The notes under the pieces are model-generated. The model worked only from the letters and a program-made list of their open reading frames with translations, did no database searches and was not told where the DNA came from. From a virus: DNA of 64,000 bases. The position numbers and the translations under genes were made by a program. Location: positions 1 to 64,000 of IMG/VR virus record IMGVR_UViG_3300010370_000034. One strand, written 5' to 3'. This document shows, piece after piece, positions 24,101-29,931 of this stretch; position 1 is the stretch's first letter, and each line of letters starts with the position of its first letter.

Positions 24101-25284
24101 TCTAAATCACCAAGAACTCCAGTAATTTTAACTGTAATCTGTTCGCCAGTATCTGTAATTGCATATGCATAATCTGGTGTAGTTACATCTGCATTTAATT
24201 CAATTGCAATAGGTGAAGACAGTCCAAAAAATTGAGTACAACTTTTACCGTTATATGTGAACTGATACTCGACATTATTATCAAACACCACAAGAGTTCC
24301 AGAGTCAGTAAAACTTAATGTTGAATCAACATCAAGATATGTTTGACCAAGACCAACAGGATTAGTAATTCTTGTTTTGGGATGTACACTAAAATTAAAG
24401 GTTTCTAATTCTGGATTATAATCTAAACTTAATCTGAAATATTCTTCACCATCTTTAAATAATTGTTCAACATTAGTGATCGAACCAGCTGCTTTTTGAA
24501 TAGTTCCTGTTTCATCCTGATATAATGTTTTATTAATTAAATCTTGTGGATTTCCAACTAATCTTTTAATTACTAAGTCTCTTGTAATTCTGTAATCTGC
24601 ATCTGATGGTTGAATTAGAAAATCTCTAGGATTAATAATTTTTACTGGAGATCCCCAAATAGATTTAAATAGAATATCAAATGATGTGTTAGCACCTTTT
24701 GCAGAATAAAAGTCTCTTAAATTTGATACTAAAACTTTTTCATTTAATTCTTTGTAAAATTCAATATCTTCAAATCCTGGAGCATATTGATATTTAAATT
24801 TTTTATAAATTTCTGCTAAAAATAAAGAGTGTAGATTATATACTATTGTGTCAGGAACATGTGGAGATTTAAGAGTTGTTTCAAACTGTAAAGATGTTGA
24901 ACTTGAAGTGCTGTATGTAGTGATTCCACTAAAACCCCTTTTACAGTTTAAAAAAGCATCAAGAGTTTTTGACTCATAAAGAATAATCTCATCATCTATT
25001 TGTATTAACCCATTGTTTTGTGGGAATCCTTCTGTACTTTCTACTTGTATAGTCGAAGTTCCATAATCAACATCTGATATTAAATTAGTGTAATATGTTA
25101 ATTCTGAAATATTATCTAACTGTGTATACTGATCAATATTGTTTAGAATATCTACTGGACCACCAGGGAACTCTAATGATTGATAGTATTTTTTTAAAAA
25201 ATCAACAAACTCTGGAAACCCATCCCTAACAAATGTAGGTAGTTGATCTGAAACTAAATTTTTAATATTAATTCTGTTCTTCAT
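12112..25284 (-). CDS. 7: Giant gp7-like baseplate wedge protein (4390 aa)
   Basis: The N-terminal ~300 residues resemble the C-terminal region of T4 gp7: an early 'FLKKYYQSLE' helix, then 'LRDFYSAKGANTSFDILFKS', comparable with T4 'YDFYSTKGIEASYKFLFK'. T4 gp7 has ~1032 aa, so this protein is about four times longer. The rest is Ser/Thr/Gly-rich beta structure with many 'G-x-G/D-Y..P.I' repeats. Around residue 1230 there is a YHYH-type segment (GWAYDGNPIYGPYG). At ~1635-1800 there is a beta-sandwich, carbohydrate-binding-like module ending 'YVWGAQVELG'. Near 3250-3600 'STIPHTYV' and 'FPDGTQGYTF' units repeat. It sits between gp6 and gp8, as gp7 does in T4. The N-terminal homology is good; the module names are inference. 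Confidence 0.75.
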   Translation of the reverse strand: MKNRINIKNLVSDQLPTFVRDGFPEFVDFLKKYYQSLEFPGGPVDILNNIDQYTQLDNISELTYYTNLISDVDYGTSTIQVESTEGFPQNNGLIQIDDEIILYESKTLDAFLNCKRGFSGITTYSTSSSTSLQFETTLKSPHVPDTIVYNLHSLFLAEIYKKFKYQYAPGFEDIEFYKELNEKVLVSNLRDFYSAKGANTSFDILFKSIWGSPVKIINPRDFLIQPSDADYRITRDLVIKRLVGNPQDLINKTLYQDETGTIQKAAGSITNVEQLFKDGEEYFRLSLDYNPELETFNFSVHPKTRITNPVGLGQTYLDVDSTLSFTDSGTLVVFDNNVEYQFTYNGKSCTQFFGLSSPIAIELNADVTTPDYAYAITDTGEQITVKITGVLGDLEFDRDASYYYELDDQVEIVSLGADSEEQIRSSWINNVTPEYEIEQITQVALKLNGAAQYRIKTFDPNIFTLGDIGTIKGNDGNQYDIFVIAVSNKYEFDVNLTTRINTTNVKYSIRKGISKTTSNNQPEINFISADIQNVYTDDADTYVVSSSLPNYYNTPIIVEDLSVVFTGQYDGFDINIGSNSFISGEAVYYSRNNNIGLNIAEGPYFIYRVNSSTVRLATSRSNIRSGQFVYVFGTVFNNKLSLLKYSDRRLQAQDLIRKFSPSVDDDIVENRITKPGTVGLFLNGVEILNYKSSDTIYSGPIEEIVVSSVGDANYDVINPPIMVISDNVGVGNTIFGSGAEGICNVTGSLSRINILDKGFDYTDEPKITISGGNGTGAEAKANLSKIIHSVSFNAGSLYDQVNLANNSIGFTTYHKFRNFEKIIYNSQNQTKIGNLVDDAIYFVRILDPVRIKLHNTIDDAISGINTVILGSYGEGLQKLTSTDRKRVISSIEVINPGNGYTNKTLFFDGGSINLFDNTITILNHGYSDKETILFGSLGSLPTGITTSFEYFVNVVDKNRFRVAVVEPVGVGSTLPADYNYVNKRFIDFSNVGTGQHFIKYQPINIKIESPIGVTTFVGQDFNAKIRPIFTGEITSVSMKNIGDNYGDPNVVNYNRQPDITLLNGENGQISVIVSSQGKIIGAIVNNPGSNYNSPPLLEVIGSGSGAILVPVLENGSIVDVKIIESGFGYNQVDTIIKVVPTGSNARFEAKIKSWNINIVERLFQSDQVNPDDGIVTNPLASERGLQFVHAYAARELRRKLLSTSLDILGNKVYRADIENESNVTKYHSPIIGWAYDGNPIYGPYGYADKEGGAVVRLRSGYELKLKGYRPSTASFPPGYFIQDYEFTNNGDLDIHNGRYCKTPEFPNGTYAYFASVNTLKEASGPFNGYLKPIFPYIVGDTFKSKPIEYNFDQYSNLSFVDLNKTGWIRYTSPLGLLLEKTKYQGFIQPDTFTRGFTEVNSISPGELTQLQIISPGDNYSIQDNIFFNSQGTGGSGAYARISEIQGRDVSSISYSFSKLVDVEFTPFGSSGRYVGLASTSHSLINGDIVSVQNLNILSTDFASTYTVGISTNTLTLSSSIGNAGQTGIVTYLNVSGNLNFPILSVNDVYKIEFEKIKVINVYPQDSRIKVYRQFDGSVSSGHTSGIELTELSRKFTFNSGFNTTTEYRLNSEYYFDPRETAIIPSENLILHSNPVPPSLVPSAWDYYTSGIGTGFVEYFSVVSPDGSINAAKVSFASTTGASDAFGLKFEPVSLSSDYNTFSVFLRGHNGGEEIYFILDDGSLYYSQLVTLTSDWRRYSLTAQTGAGSHRIRIGTFGPQGLTLNSAPTVYVWGAQVELGRLTSTYYQTSGTALTRASKKSGLLFFSNPGVTQKKGIQTIVNTFYLPEHGFKTGDKVKYNVGHGYTGVSVSYGATTIPILNSQELYVAAYNNDFIGVSTQRIGIGSTGGFVGIGSDVLEIFRIADYGTGEVHSIKTNLPLTIRGDVYKKTATVVTEVSHNLTSGDEVNIDVISGITTTFYISYDDINRRMLINPREFADLDINLSKNTITIPNHGLITGQKVIYNSATPSSGLINSKIYYVIISDDNTVLLSHFYYDKISSNTAIEVVNIGTQASGSITPVNPEIFATKNSTIIFDLSDTTLASGSLPSFDFNIYFDSLFQKEFYTTPENKESFNIKKTGIIGEPGAKVEFIIDDFVPSSLYYNLTPIKYPGASASKLEIISDSFNVKNPNKLSIVNSKFNRIAPVSGITTNSFKYSLEITPERQNYNDSQATIKYTTASRTAIGPVAKISIDSGGRNYVRLPNVTQIVSGLGTGALFLPRSKTIGKVNSVVLTDIGFDYPSDKTLRPLANFPYTYKIEPLSKFKRIQIVNPGINYFVAPQLAVVDGFTGRVNTEVALEYDIGDTEVRIIRNTTGLYNVTPKILPINNPNGIRIDNIVFDPGTANVTVSFAVTFASSQDYPFIVGEKIIIENTNVDANFGGRGYNSAAYEYKLFRITAANPDIGGDNPTLTFNLTGFLNPGEEPGIFDSFESFGTATPESYFPIFDVDLEKDSFRNGELIVAQDGNIGVVQSYDRRNEFLKIRSKKIFKVDDLVIGASSQNKGLISSVDGVTAKYLIESNSITKKGWLKETGKLNQSFQRIHDNDYYQYFSYAIRSPIEYKVWNPLVSNLTHTSGFKKFSELTIDSYDPSIVGLSTAQDLNALVAISDLTEIVDLNSVKDFDIAREKSIQVNNTLVSNEILFNLPFLAQYQEFIGNRVLTIDDFSDQFNGVNRGFSLKSGGFPIFEVAFNGSDATKLDLADGTIDLGNHFFVSGEEIEYIPPNNNFANAIKISPSDFGPGIGVTNILPAKFIIIKQDNQKVRVATSATNALLFNPIGVGITGVGIGSIHTFRSISPNNRLLITINGTIQSPLVGTAYTIATTSSVGIGSTNIDVVGITSIFSGDLIQIDNEIMLVSSVNGSANILNVKRAWMGTNASTHAANTVVTKFVGNYNVLNNQLHFSEPMWGSIPVGFGTTATSANEVDYTGLTTSSRFSGRVFLRSALNQSITTSFIKAYDNNYVFDDISNQFNGITTTFTLKYQGNDIDNITSNNSIILINDIFQGPQRLGNVLTNIPGDYKLIAAGGQLQVGFSGPVANPSLTNDINANSTPRGGIIVSVGSTEGFGYQPLVAAGGTAVISAAGTITQISIGNSGSGYRSGLQTVKVGIQTASYGSADITYIGIATVVNGHVVGVAITNPKVFYAPRGVTNIGYSSITGVTTVTTSTPHGLQLGEEVAIVGAAFTCDYYPPLGVSTALYDNVSGIMTVTTVGLTTLNVINFTYDNTTGLSTVVTSQPHKLVTQTAIGRSFSLAGLALTCIGYGQTFAVYNFTYDQVTGLSTVLTVGNHGLLAGDNFKMRDLIFECPIGGATGYGQTFTITQFKYDNTTGLATVTTSSSFSGVIGIGSDIRLNNLEFSCPGGSGITTTIFPDGTQGYTFKVSNILSSTIFETNVGVSTIPHTYVENNAGQVTAGLTTTKFPDGSQGYFFTVNTVGTTTSFTVNVGPSTIAHTYVNGGVIQVGINTDIFPGNSIVSPLGNTFKIISVVNANTLTFNSGISTIPHTYVSGGTLTFGHKLKVGTDVILTGLGFTGGLGIVTHPNTNTNDYCGTQVTRINGISQFELNVGVGSTPLSYVSGGTVEEIIIAPRQINNSPTGQDPAANGTGVVKIVDDYTFIINSGPSPYTHFYKRCGKVTKPLDVVFDNPLNYYNIPLIYKQGVVGFGTGATVDLVPSQDSTILNFEMNNFGYGYGSGETLTVAIGGTTGIPTTGITTFKHFELTIDRTYQSKFSGWNVGEFIVLDDISEYFNGRRRLFPLTVNGESISFFARANSGINLQSNLLVFVNDTLQTPGEGYQFNGGSTLRFTEAPKGLVSGFSTTGDTAKLLMYTGTQNIDVKTVDVLPSVKVGDDVQLYSDVDDTFTEERRLVMDVVSADKIITNNYGGQGVTLNELFSRPISWYKQTVDKIIDNEFVGKDRVYYEPAISPNTNIISSVGVGSTYVFVYSIRPLFDDSYEGIPLDERSIVQIMSQDILDSASARATIGAGGSVTSISITNPGYGYTIAPQVTIQKPYGFGTKATATATIGAGGTVTSITVGTGGTNYYYGPMDSITITQQGSGFPPLSPVNNTFYRARLKTETGIGRGATADIQISTLNFNIASVNVIDSGANYAVGDIVYVDTFDNVGLATTSRKWALKSPMKFTVASILPPQVLIAPPERKIEDVIRVDYEGDYGIIVGVGTTSCSGVTTCLGLELDLFIPLNSRIRQSLNISKTGITTGYLFNVVGSVFGSAPQTSLTSGGSVLGVSTQFVDMTFECTHWYTKNTVVPPGISGLASTVGIATTVTTIVVKVLNNPLSGIVGLATTAFYGTYTWGKINMPVRIGPRSFTAQQGTRQSGISSNPIVRRKNPLKYLGYIS

Positions 25285-25288
25285 ATGT

Positions 25289-27193
25289 TTAGAGTCTGAT
25301 GAATTCGCCGTTTAAGTAACTAGATGATACTATGTATTGTGATCCTGAGATATCAATTCCAGAGGATATTACATCATTAATCATATTAACATTTGATTTT
25401 GAATTATCTAATTGCAAGTAAAGGTCTTGTTTACCAATAACATCATTAGATTTTGGTATTGCCGAAAATTCAATAATGTCATCCCCGAATGCTTTTTTAG
25501 ATGTGTTTAATATATTCAAAGCATTTAATCTTATCTCACCCTTTATATAATCAATTGTTCCAACGTTCTTTCTAACAACTACTGGTTGATTGCTTGCATC
25601 TAATTTAAAGAGAAACACGGATCCAAATCCTTCCGCATGGGGTAAATCTGAAAGATATACGGTTCCAGTAATTCCATCAACCGAGAATCCAGAGGTTTTA
25701 AAATTATAACCAGAAGAGTTTTTTATATGAAATTCATTACCAAAGCAAATTTCATATTCTGTAAATTGTTGTAATCTGGTTTTAAGATCTCGCCTTATCT
25801 GAATAGTAGTAATATTAGATGTGATCGCTATTGAAGAATCATCAATCAAAGTTAAAAATTTACTATACTTAAATCTAGATCCATATCTATTTAACTCATC
25901 TGATTTGGCAAATTGTTCTAAAGTTTTTTGAACTTGATTTTTTAAATAATCTGCCGTTCCTTGATTACTATTGTAATATACTTTTGAGTTATATTCGATA
26001 TATAAGTATTTTAAATCAATAAACTCAGGAACAATTCCCGCAACGGCATAAGATCTTAAAGTAATTTTTAAATTGTCTTTAATTGCGTTTGGTAAATATG
26101 ATCCATTTTTTGGTTTAACAGTTATAAAAACTTTTCCAAATTTTGGAGGATCTAACTCTTCTCCACCAAATACAGATACTGATTCAGTTTCTGGATATAT
26201 TAAAGGTATCAAAGATTCATAATCTGATGCAGTAACTGCTCTATTTTGAGATGCGTATACTCTTGGTGCTAATTTTTTAATTGATGCAATTGATTCAATA
26301 TCAGCACCATATCCAGCTGCTTCAATTGTTGTTAAGAATGGTTCATCTACGGTAATTGGACTACCATTATTATCAGCAAGTCTACCTGCAAATGTAAAAT
26401 CCCTAATTCCATTTGCAATTGATCCATTGGTAGTTACATAACTAACCATAATATAGTTGTCATTTTTTAATTTGCTCCCAAAAGTTCCATCCCCAAAAAT
26501 TAGTTCATATCTCTGGTCTTCAACTTCATTTAGGAAAAACACATCGTCTGTTGGTTTAACTGCTGTTAAATTGTCTACAAATTTATATGTTCTAGAAATG
26601 TTGCTATTTTTATTTTCTCTAACAACAACTCTTATTAAAGCAGTATCTATATTAGAATTATTTAAAATAAATCTTTGATTTTTATTTAAACTATTTACGG
26701 TAAAATAGTCTTCAATAAAAGATCCCTCATAAAGGTCAACATTAAAAAAGGTCGCTACTCCATTCGATACTGGAACAGTAATGTCATCTGGTATTGAGTA
26801 AATATAGTTTTCATTTGAAAAGGATGCATTTGATGTAGCAACAATTCCTTTTCTTAAAGTAACTGTAATTGGGTTTGTTGCATAACCAGTTAAATTAACA
26901 AAAAATGATACTTTTGCCTTAGATGCTTTAACCGATCTTGGAAGGTAACCTAAATTTCTAGCAAGAGATACTACATTCTCTCTTAGTGTCGCCCCATCTA
27001 AAAATACCTCATTAGTCAACATATTTGCATTATATGAGGTAATGTACGTGTTGTATGCTAGAGTGTCTAGCAGCACACTAAAATTAGATCCCTCAAAGTC
27101 ATAATCAGTGTATCTACCATCCGCTCTTAAGAAGCTTTTGATAGATTCTCTTATATCATTAAAGTCTAGTGCTGATACGTTAACTATTGACAT
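25289..27193 (-). CDS. 6: Baseplate wedge protein gp6
   Basis: gp6 forms the continuous inner ring of the T4-type baseplate that opens on sheath contraction. The 634-aa length is close to T4 gp6 (660 aa). The N-terminus has the conserved pattern 'FDFEGSNFSVLLDTLAYNT'-like (here YDFEGSNFSVLLDTLAYNTY) followed by 'NMLTNEVFLDGATLRENVV', typical of gp6/J-type wedge proteins. The gene abuts gp25 (stop and start adjacent) and precedes the gp7-like gene by four bases, so translation is probably coupled. Confidence 0.92.
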   Translation of the reverse strand: MSIVNVSALDFNDIRESIKSFLRADGRYTDYDFEGSNFSVLLDTLAYNTYITSYNANMLTNEVFLDGATLRENVVSLARNLGYLPRSVKASKAKVSFFVNLTGYATNPITVTLRKGIVATSNASFSNENYIYSIPDDITVPVSNGVATFFNVDLYEGSFIEDYFTVNSLNKNQRFILNNSNIDTALIRVVVRENKNSNISRTYKFVDNLTAVKPTDDVFFLNEVEDQRYELIFGDGTFGSKLKNDNYIMVSYVTTNGSIANGIRDFTFAGRLADNNGSPITVDEPFLTTIEAAGYGADIESIASIKKLAPRVYASQNRAVTASDYESLIPLIYPETESVSVFGGEELDPPKFGKVFITVKPKNGSYLPNAIKDNLKITLRSYAVAGIVPEFIDLKYLYIEYNSKVYYNSNQGTADYLKNQVQKTLEQFAKSDELNRYGSRFKYSKFLTLIDDSSIAITSNITTIQIRRDLKTRLQQFTEYEICFGNEFHIKNSSGYNFKTSGFSVDGITGTVYLSDLPHAEGFGSVFLFKLDASNQPVVVRKNVGTIDYIKGEIRLNALNILNTSKKAFGDDIIEFSAIPKSNDVIGKQDLYLQLDNSKSNVNMINDVISSGIDISGSQYIVSSSYLNGEFIRL

Positions 27194-27595
27194 TTATCTA
27201 GTTGGTAATAATACAAATTCTAATTGTTGTGGTAGGGCATCAATTCCAACTATTAGATATGTAATCTTAACATCCATCGCCCCTTCATCATAATCTGGAG
27301 TAACAACCGCTTCAATTAACTCTACTCTTGGTTCAAACTGATTAATTACTTCTATTATTTGAGTTTCTATTTCTCTAGCAGTAAATATATCAATATTTTC
27401 AAATAATAATTTATTTACAGAAGTTCCTATAGAAGGTTCAAAAAACTTTTCTCCCCTAATTGTTAATACTAGGTTTTGAATTGATCGAGCGATAGCTTGT
27501 TCATTCTTTAAAATAGATAAATCTCTCGTTAAAGGATTTTTCTTTAACGAGAGACTAATATCCCTAAATCCAACACTAATACGCTCTAACGGCAT
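27194..27595 (-). CDS. 25: Baseplate wedge protein gp25 (lysozyme-like fold)
   Basis: The protein has 133 aa, against 132 in T4, and matches the gp25/W-type family. It has 'FRDISLSLKKNPLTRDLSIL', 'QAIARSIQNLVLT' and then the conserved 'RGEKFFEPSIGTSVNKLLFE' region. gp25 nucleates sheath assembly and sits in the inner baseplate ring with gp6 and gp53. A perfect TATAAATA late-promoter core lies ~23 bases upstream, so this gene likely heads the wedge operon. Confidence 0.95.
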   Translation of the reverse strand: MPLERISVGFRDISLSLKKNPLTRDLSILKNEQAIARSIQNLVLTIRGEKFFEPSIGTSVNKLLFENIDIFTAREIETQIIEVINQFEPRVELIEAVVTPDYDEGAMDVKITYLIVGIDALPQQLEFVLLPTR

Positions 27596-27617
27596 TATTT
27601 TGAATATTATTATGATT

Positions 27618-27625
27618 TATTTATA
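27618..27625 (-). promoter_or_regulatory. T4-type late promoter TATAAATA before gp25
   Basis: An exact match to the T4 late promoter core on the minus strand lies 23 bases before the gp25 start codon in an otherwise short intergenic gap. It would drive gp25-gp6-gp7 transcription by the phage late sigma factor. Confidence 0.75.
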
Positions 27626-27632
27626 GTGGTTT

Positions 27633-27884
27633 TCACCACTTGTGTCCCCAACTAGGTTCAGTTCCATAAGACCAATCATCATAATCTTCGTCATTACGAA
27701 TTTTTTCATGAAGTTCATTTTGAACCTCAAAATCATGTTTTTTAGGAGTCTTATCATCGTTTGCGATCTCTCGCAACATCTTTTTTTCTTTAGTTTTTTC
27801 TTCTAATTTATAATCTGATGCCAAACTAGTTGTTCCCCACATGCTATACATGTAGTTTACATCACGATCTGCTGGTTTACCCAT
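27633..27884 (-). CDS. Conserved small acidic/charged protein upstream of gp25
   Basis: The 83-aa protein starts MGKPADRDVNYMYSMWGTT, has a highly charged middle and ends with a Trp-rich tail (YDDWSYGTEPSWGHKW). No transmembrane or enzyme motif is visible. A good ribosome-binding site (AGGAGAG) precedes the ATG. It appears to belong to a family found beside gp25 in cyanophages; function is unknown to me. Confidence 0.75.
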   Translation of the reverse strand: MGKPADRDVNYMYSMWGTTSLASDYKLEEKTKEKKMLREIANDDKTPKKHDFEVQNELHEKIRNDEDYDDWSYGTEPSWGHKW

Positions 27885-27935
27885 TTTGCTCTCCTGATTT
27901 GTTAAATCAGAACTTTTTACGGGGTTGCTATCCCG

Positions 27936-28535
27936 TTAATCAATATAAAAACCAGTTCTTAAGTAACTTTCATCCTTAATATAGTTATAAGATTCCATGT
28001 TTTTCATCTCATCACCCTTCCAAACAGGTATAGCAACATTATTTCCATACCTAAAGTTTGGATTTATCCTAAAATGAACTTCAATTAAGTGATTTCCAAT
28101 AAATTCACAATTAATGTATTCATAATTACCAACTAAATCATTTAAAATTTCAGGAAAAGCGATATCTTGATCAATTTTTTCCCATTTTTGCCATTTATAA
28201 AGAGGATCGTATGGATCCTTTGTTCCTAAAACAACTAATTCTGACTTTTTATCTTTAAAATCAACACTTATATGATGCCCGTGAAAGATTTCACACCAAA
28301 ATTCAGATGGATGATACTGTTCAGTGTGTTTATAAATGAATTCTTTACGAGCATATCGACTCATTCCGAGCATATTCATCATCGGACGGACAATATAAAA
28401 GTCGGGTTTAGGAACATAAGACCCAGTTGGTCCACATGTGTATCCTAAAACCCGACTTAAATTTAATTTATTATAGATCCACAAATCAGAAGTATGAATA
28501 GACTCCCATTCTTCATGTGTATCTGGAAAGTACAT
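27936..28535 (-). CDS. Conserved hypothetical protein (199 aa)
   Basis: The soluble 199-aa protein is rich in Tyr, Trp and His (for instance EQYHPSEFWCEIFHGHHISV). It has no signal peptide or membrane segment and no catalytic motif that I can name. Its position between the late structural block and small virion-like genes suggests expression in the late or middle phase. The N-terminal ATG at 28535 is the first good start. Confidence 0.7.
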   Translation of the reverse strand: MYFPDTHEEWESIHTSDLWIYNKLNLSRVLGYTCGPTGSYVPKPDFYIVRPMMNMLGMSRYARKEFIYKHTEQYHPSEFWCEIFHGHHISVDFKDKKSELVVLGTKDPYDPLYKWQKWEKIDQDIAFPEILNDLVGNYEYINCEFIGNHLIEVHFRINPNFRYGNNVAIPVWKGDEMKNMESYNYIKDESYLRTGFYID

Positions 28536-28559
28536 GATTACATTACGTACCTATACTAT

Positions 28560-28700
28560 TTAACCTTGTCCTCTGTACCTCTTCCGTGCCCCATTACGAG
28601 ACGTTGCGGCGTACTTAGTATGCTTACCAGTTCCTTGCCGAGATTTTTTGGGTTTTGATTCAATAATAACTTTACTAGTTGGAGATGGTTTCTTTGCCAT
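28560..28700 (-). CDS. Very basic 46-aa protein
   Basis: The peptide reads MAKKPSPTSKVIIESKP... and ends ARKRYRGQG. About a third of it is Lys/Arg and the C-terminal half is Arg/Gly/Ser-rich. Such composition suggests nucleic-acid or capsid-interior binding. The ATG at 28700 lies two bases after the stop of the upstream gene, and the frame ends with TAA at 28560. It looks like a short conserved cyanophage gene, but the role is only inferred from charge. Confidence 0.65.
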   Translation of the reverse strand: MAKKPSPTSKVIIESKPKKSRQGTGKHTKYAATSRNGARKRYRGQG

Positions 28701-28702
28701 AG

Positions 28703-28873
28703 TTAAGATTCAAATAGTGGTTCAAGTGAAATTAAATTGGGGTCGATATCTTCCCCCGAGAAAAAGCGTTCAGAGAATTCTTGAAGGATCTCAGTGCAGT
28801 CTTCAAGAGTCATATTCTGATATAACGCTTTACCATTATAACATAAGTTATAAAGTTTCTCAGAGGTACTCAT
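28703..28873 (-). CDS. Small acidic helical protein (56 aa)
   Basis: The peptide starts MSTSEKLYNLCYNGKALYQN and contains an acidic helix (TLEDCTEILQEFSERFFSG). The ATG at 28873 is one base from the stop of the glycosyltransferase-like gene, so the two are probably translated together. No known motif is seen. Confidence 0.65.
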   Translation of the reverse strand: MSTSEKLYNLCYNGKALYQNMTLEDCTEILQEFSERFFSGEDIDPNLISLEPLFES

Positions 28874-28874
28874 A

Positions 28875-29660
28875 TCAGATTACACGGATCTTTTCGTGTC
28901 CAACACGAATCCGAGGGTCGCACCAGGTCTCAATGCCACCTTCTTTTGCATCCAGACAGAACGATACGTCCTCTCCACACATATCCTGAACTGCACCAGA
29001 TTCAAAGACTTGCATCTTAGGAGCAAACCAAGGATATTCAAGACGCTCAAAGACACCGTGACGAATCATAACCCAACCAAAACCTGTGTAATCCACGGTG
29101 AATGGTTTGCGTCTCTTTGCCATAGACTCAACGGTTTCATGATTCATAACTCCACCGTTCTTACGGAAGTCATCCTCATCCAACCAGTGAGCAACTGAGG
29201 TTGTTACCCCATCTTCAGTAGCATACCAACCACAGGCAATTTCTCTCTCTGGTTGCTCGTTGCCTTCTTTATCTGGTCCAGGCACTGCTAGATCGCACAA
29301 TTGCCAGAATTTTTCTGTGTTAAACACAATGTCATTATCGATCCAAAGTTGGTAATCATATTGCAGTTTACCATCCCAAGGAATTTGCTTAGGTCCACGA
29401 AGAACGTTTGCACCGAGACACTTGCATCGTGCAAAGTTAACCATGGAAGAATAGTCTTGAGAGATCTGAATACTCATTCCATTTTGTACAAGATCAAAAC
29501 AGAGTTGTACAAATGACTTCAGAAATTGATAGGAGCAACCACGTCCTGGGAGACAAAATACAATGCTCTTGCCTCGCATTCTCTCTCTAATTGCATCATA
29601 GTCCCAATCCTCCTTAGGTTGCGTAGGAGCAGTGGCTTTTACAGTGAATCCTTTTGCCAT
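28875..29660 (-). CDS. Glycosyltransferase-like protein (GT-A type)
   Basis: The 261-aa protein has a Rossmann-like start (GKSIVFCLPGRGCSYQFLKS), 'NFARCKCLGANVLRG' and then 'LWIDNDIVF', which contains the D-x-D-type metal/nucleotide-sugar motif of GT-A enzymes. A later 'GEDVSFCLDAKEGG' resembles the acidic acceptor/catalytic loop in family-2-type transferases. A gene of this kind is common in T4-like cyanophages. The donor and acceptor (phage protein, DNA or host glycan) are not predictable. It begins with a clear ATG and ends one base before the 56-aa gene. Confidence 0.7.
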   Translation of the reverse strand: MAKGFTVKATAPTQPKEDWDYDAIRERMRGKSIVFCLPGRGCSYQFLKSFVQLCFDLVQNGMSIQISQDYSSMVNFARCKCLGANVLRGPKQIPWDGKLQYDYQLWIDNDIVFNTEKFWQLCDLAVPGPDKEGNEQPEREIACGWYATEDGVTTSVAHWLDEDDFRKNGGVMNHETVESMAKRRKPFTVDYTGFGWVMIRHGVFERLEYPWFAPKMQVFESGAVQDMCGEDVSFCLDAKEGGIETWCDPRIRVGHEKIRVI

Positions 29661-29708
29661 ATCTTAAAAGTTTTATCAGGTCAATTCTAACGTTTAGTTT
29701 TTAGTTTG

Positions 29709-29870
29709 TCAATAGGAAGATTCTACCATGAGTTGTCGATTGACTTCGACTTCCTCATAATCGAATCCGTTTCCTTTGAGTTCTTTCCATTTCTCTATGA
29801 ATTCATCTTCAGAGAGAACAGCATCAATACAGTGGTTATCTTTGTCGTAGATGTGATAAACTTTGTCCAT
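29709..29870 (-). CDS. Small conserved protein (53 aa)
   Basis: The peptide MDKVYHIYDKDNHCIDAVLS has an amphipathic helix after it (EDEFIEKWKELKG). I chose the ATG at 29870 over a TTG 21 bases upstream. A CATAAATA late-promoter-like box lies 23-30 bases before it. Function is unknown. Confidence 0.65.
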   Translation of the reverse strand: MDKVYHIYDKDNHCIDAVLSEDEFIEKWKELKGNGFDYEEVEVNRQLMVESSY

Positions 29871-29892
29871 AATCAATATCTTGACTCCCAAG

Positions 29893-29900
29893 TATTTATG
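29893..29900 (-). promoter_or_regulatory. Late promoter-like CATAAATA
   Basis: One mismatch from TATAAATA, located in the divergent gap between the 53-aa minus gene and the only plus-strand gene. It faces the minus gene at a distance similar to the gp25 promoter. Confidence 0.5.
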
Positions 29901-29931
29901 GCATAACTAGTAATACCTTTATCATTATAGC

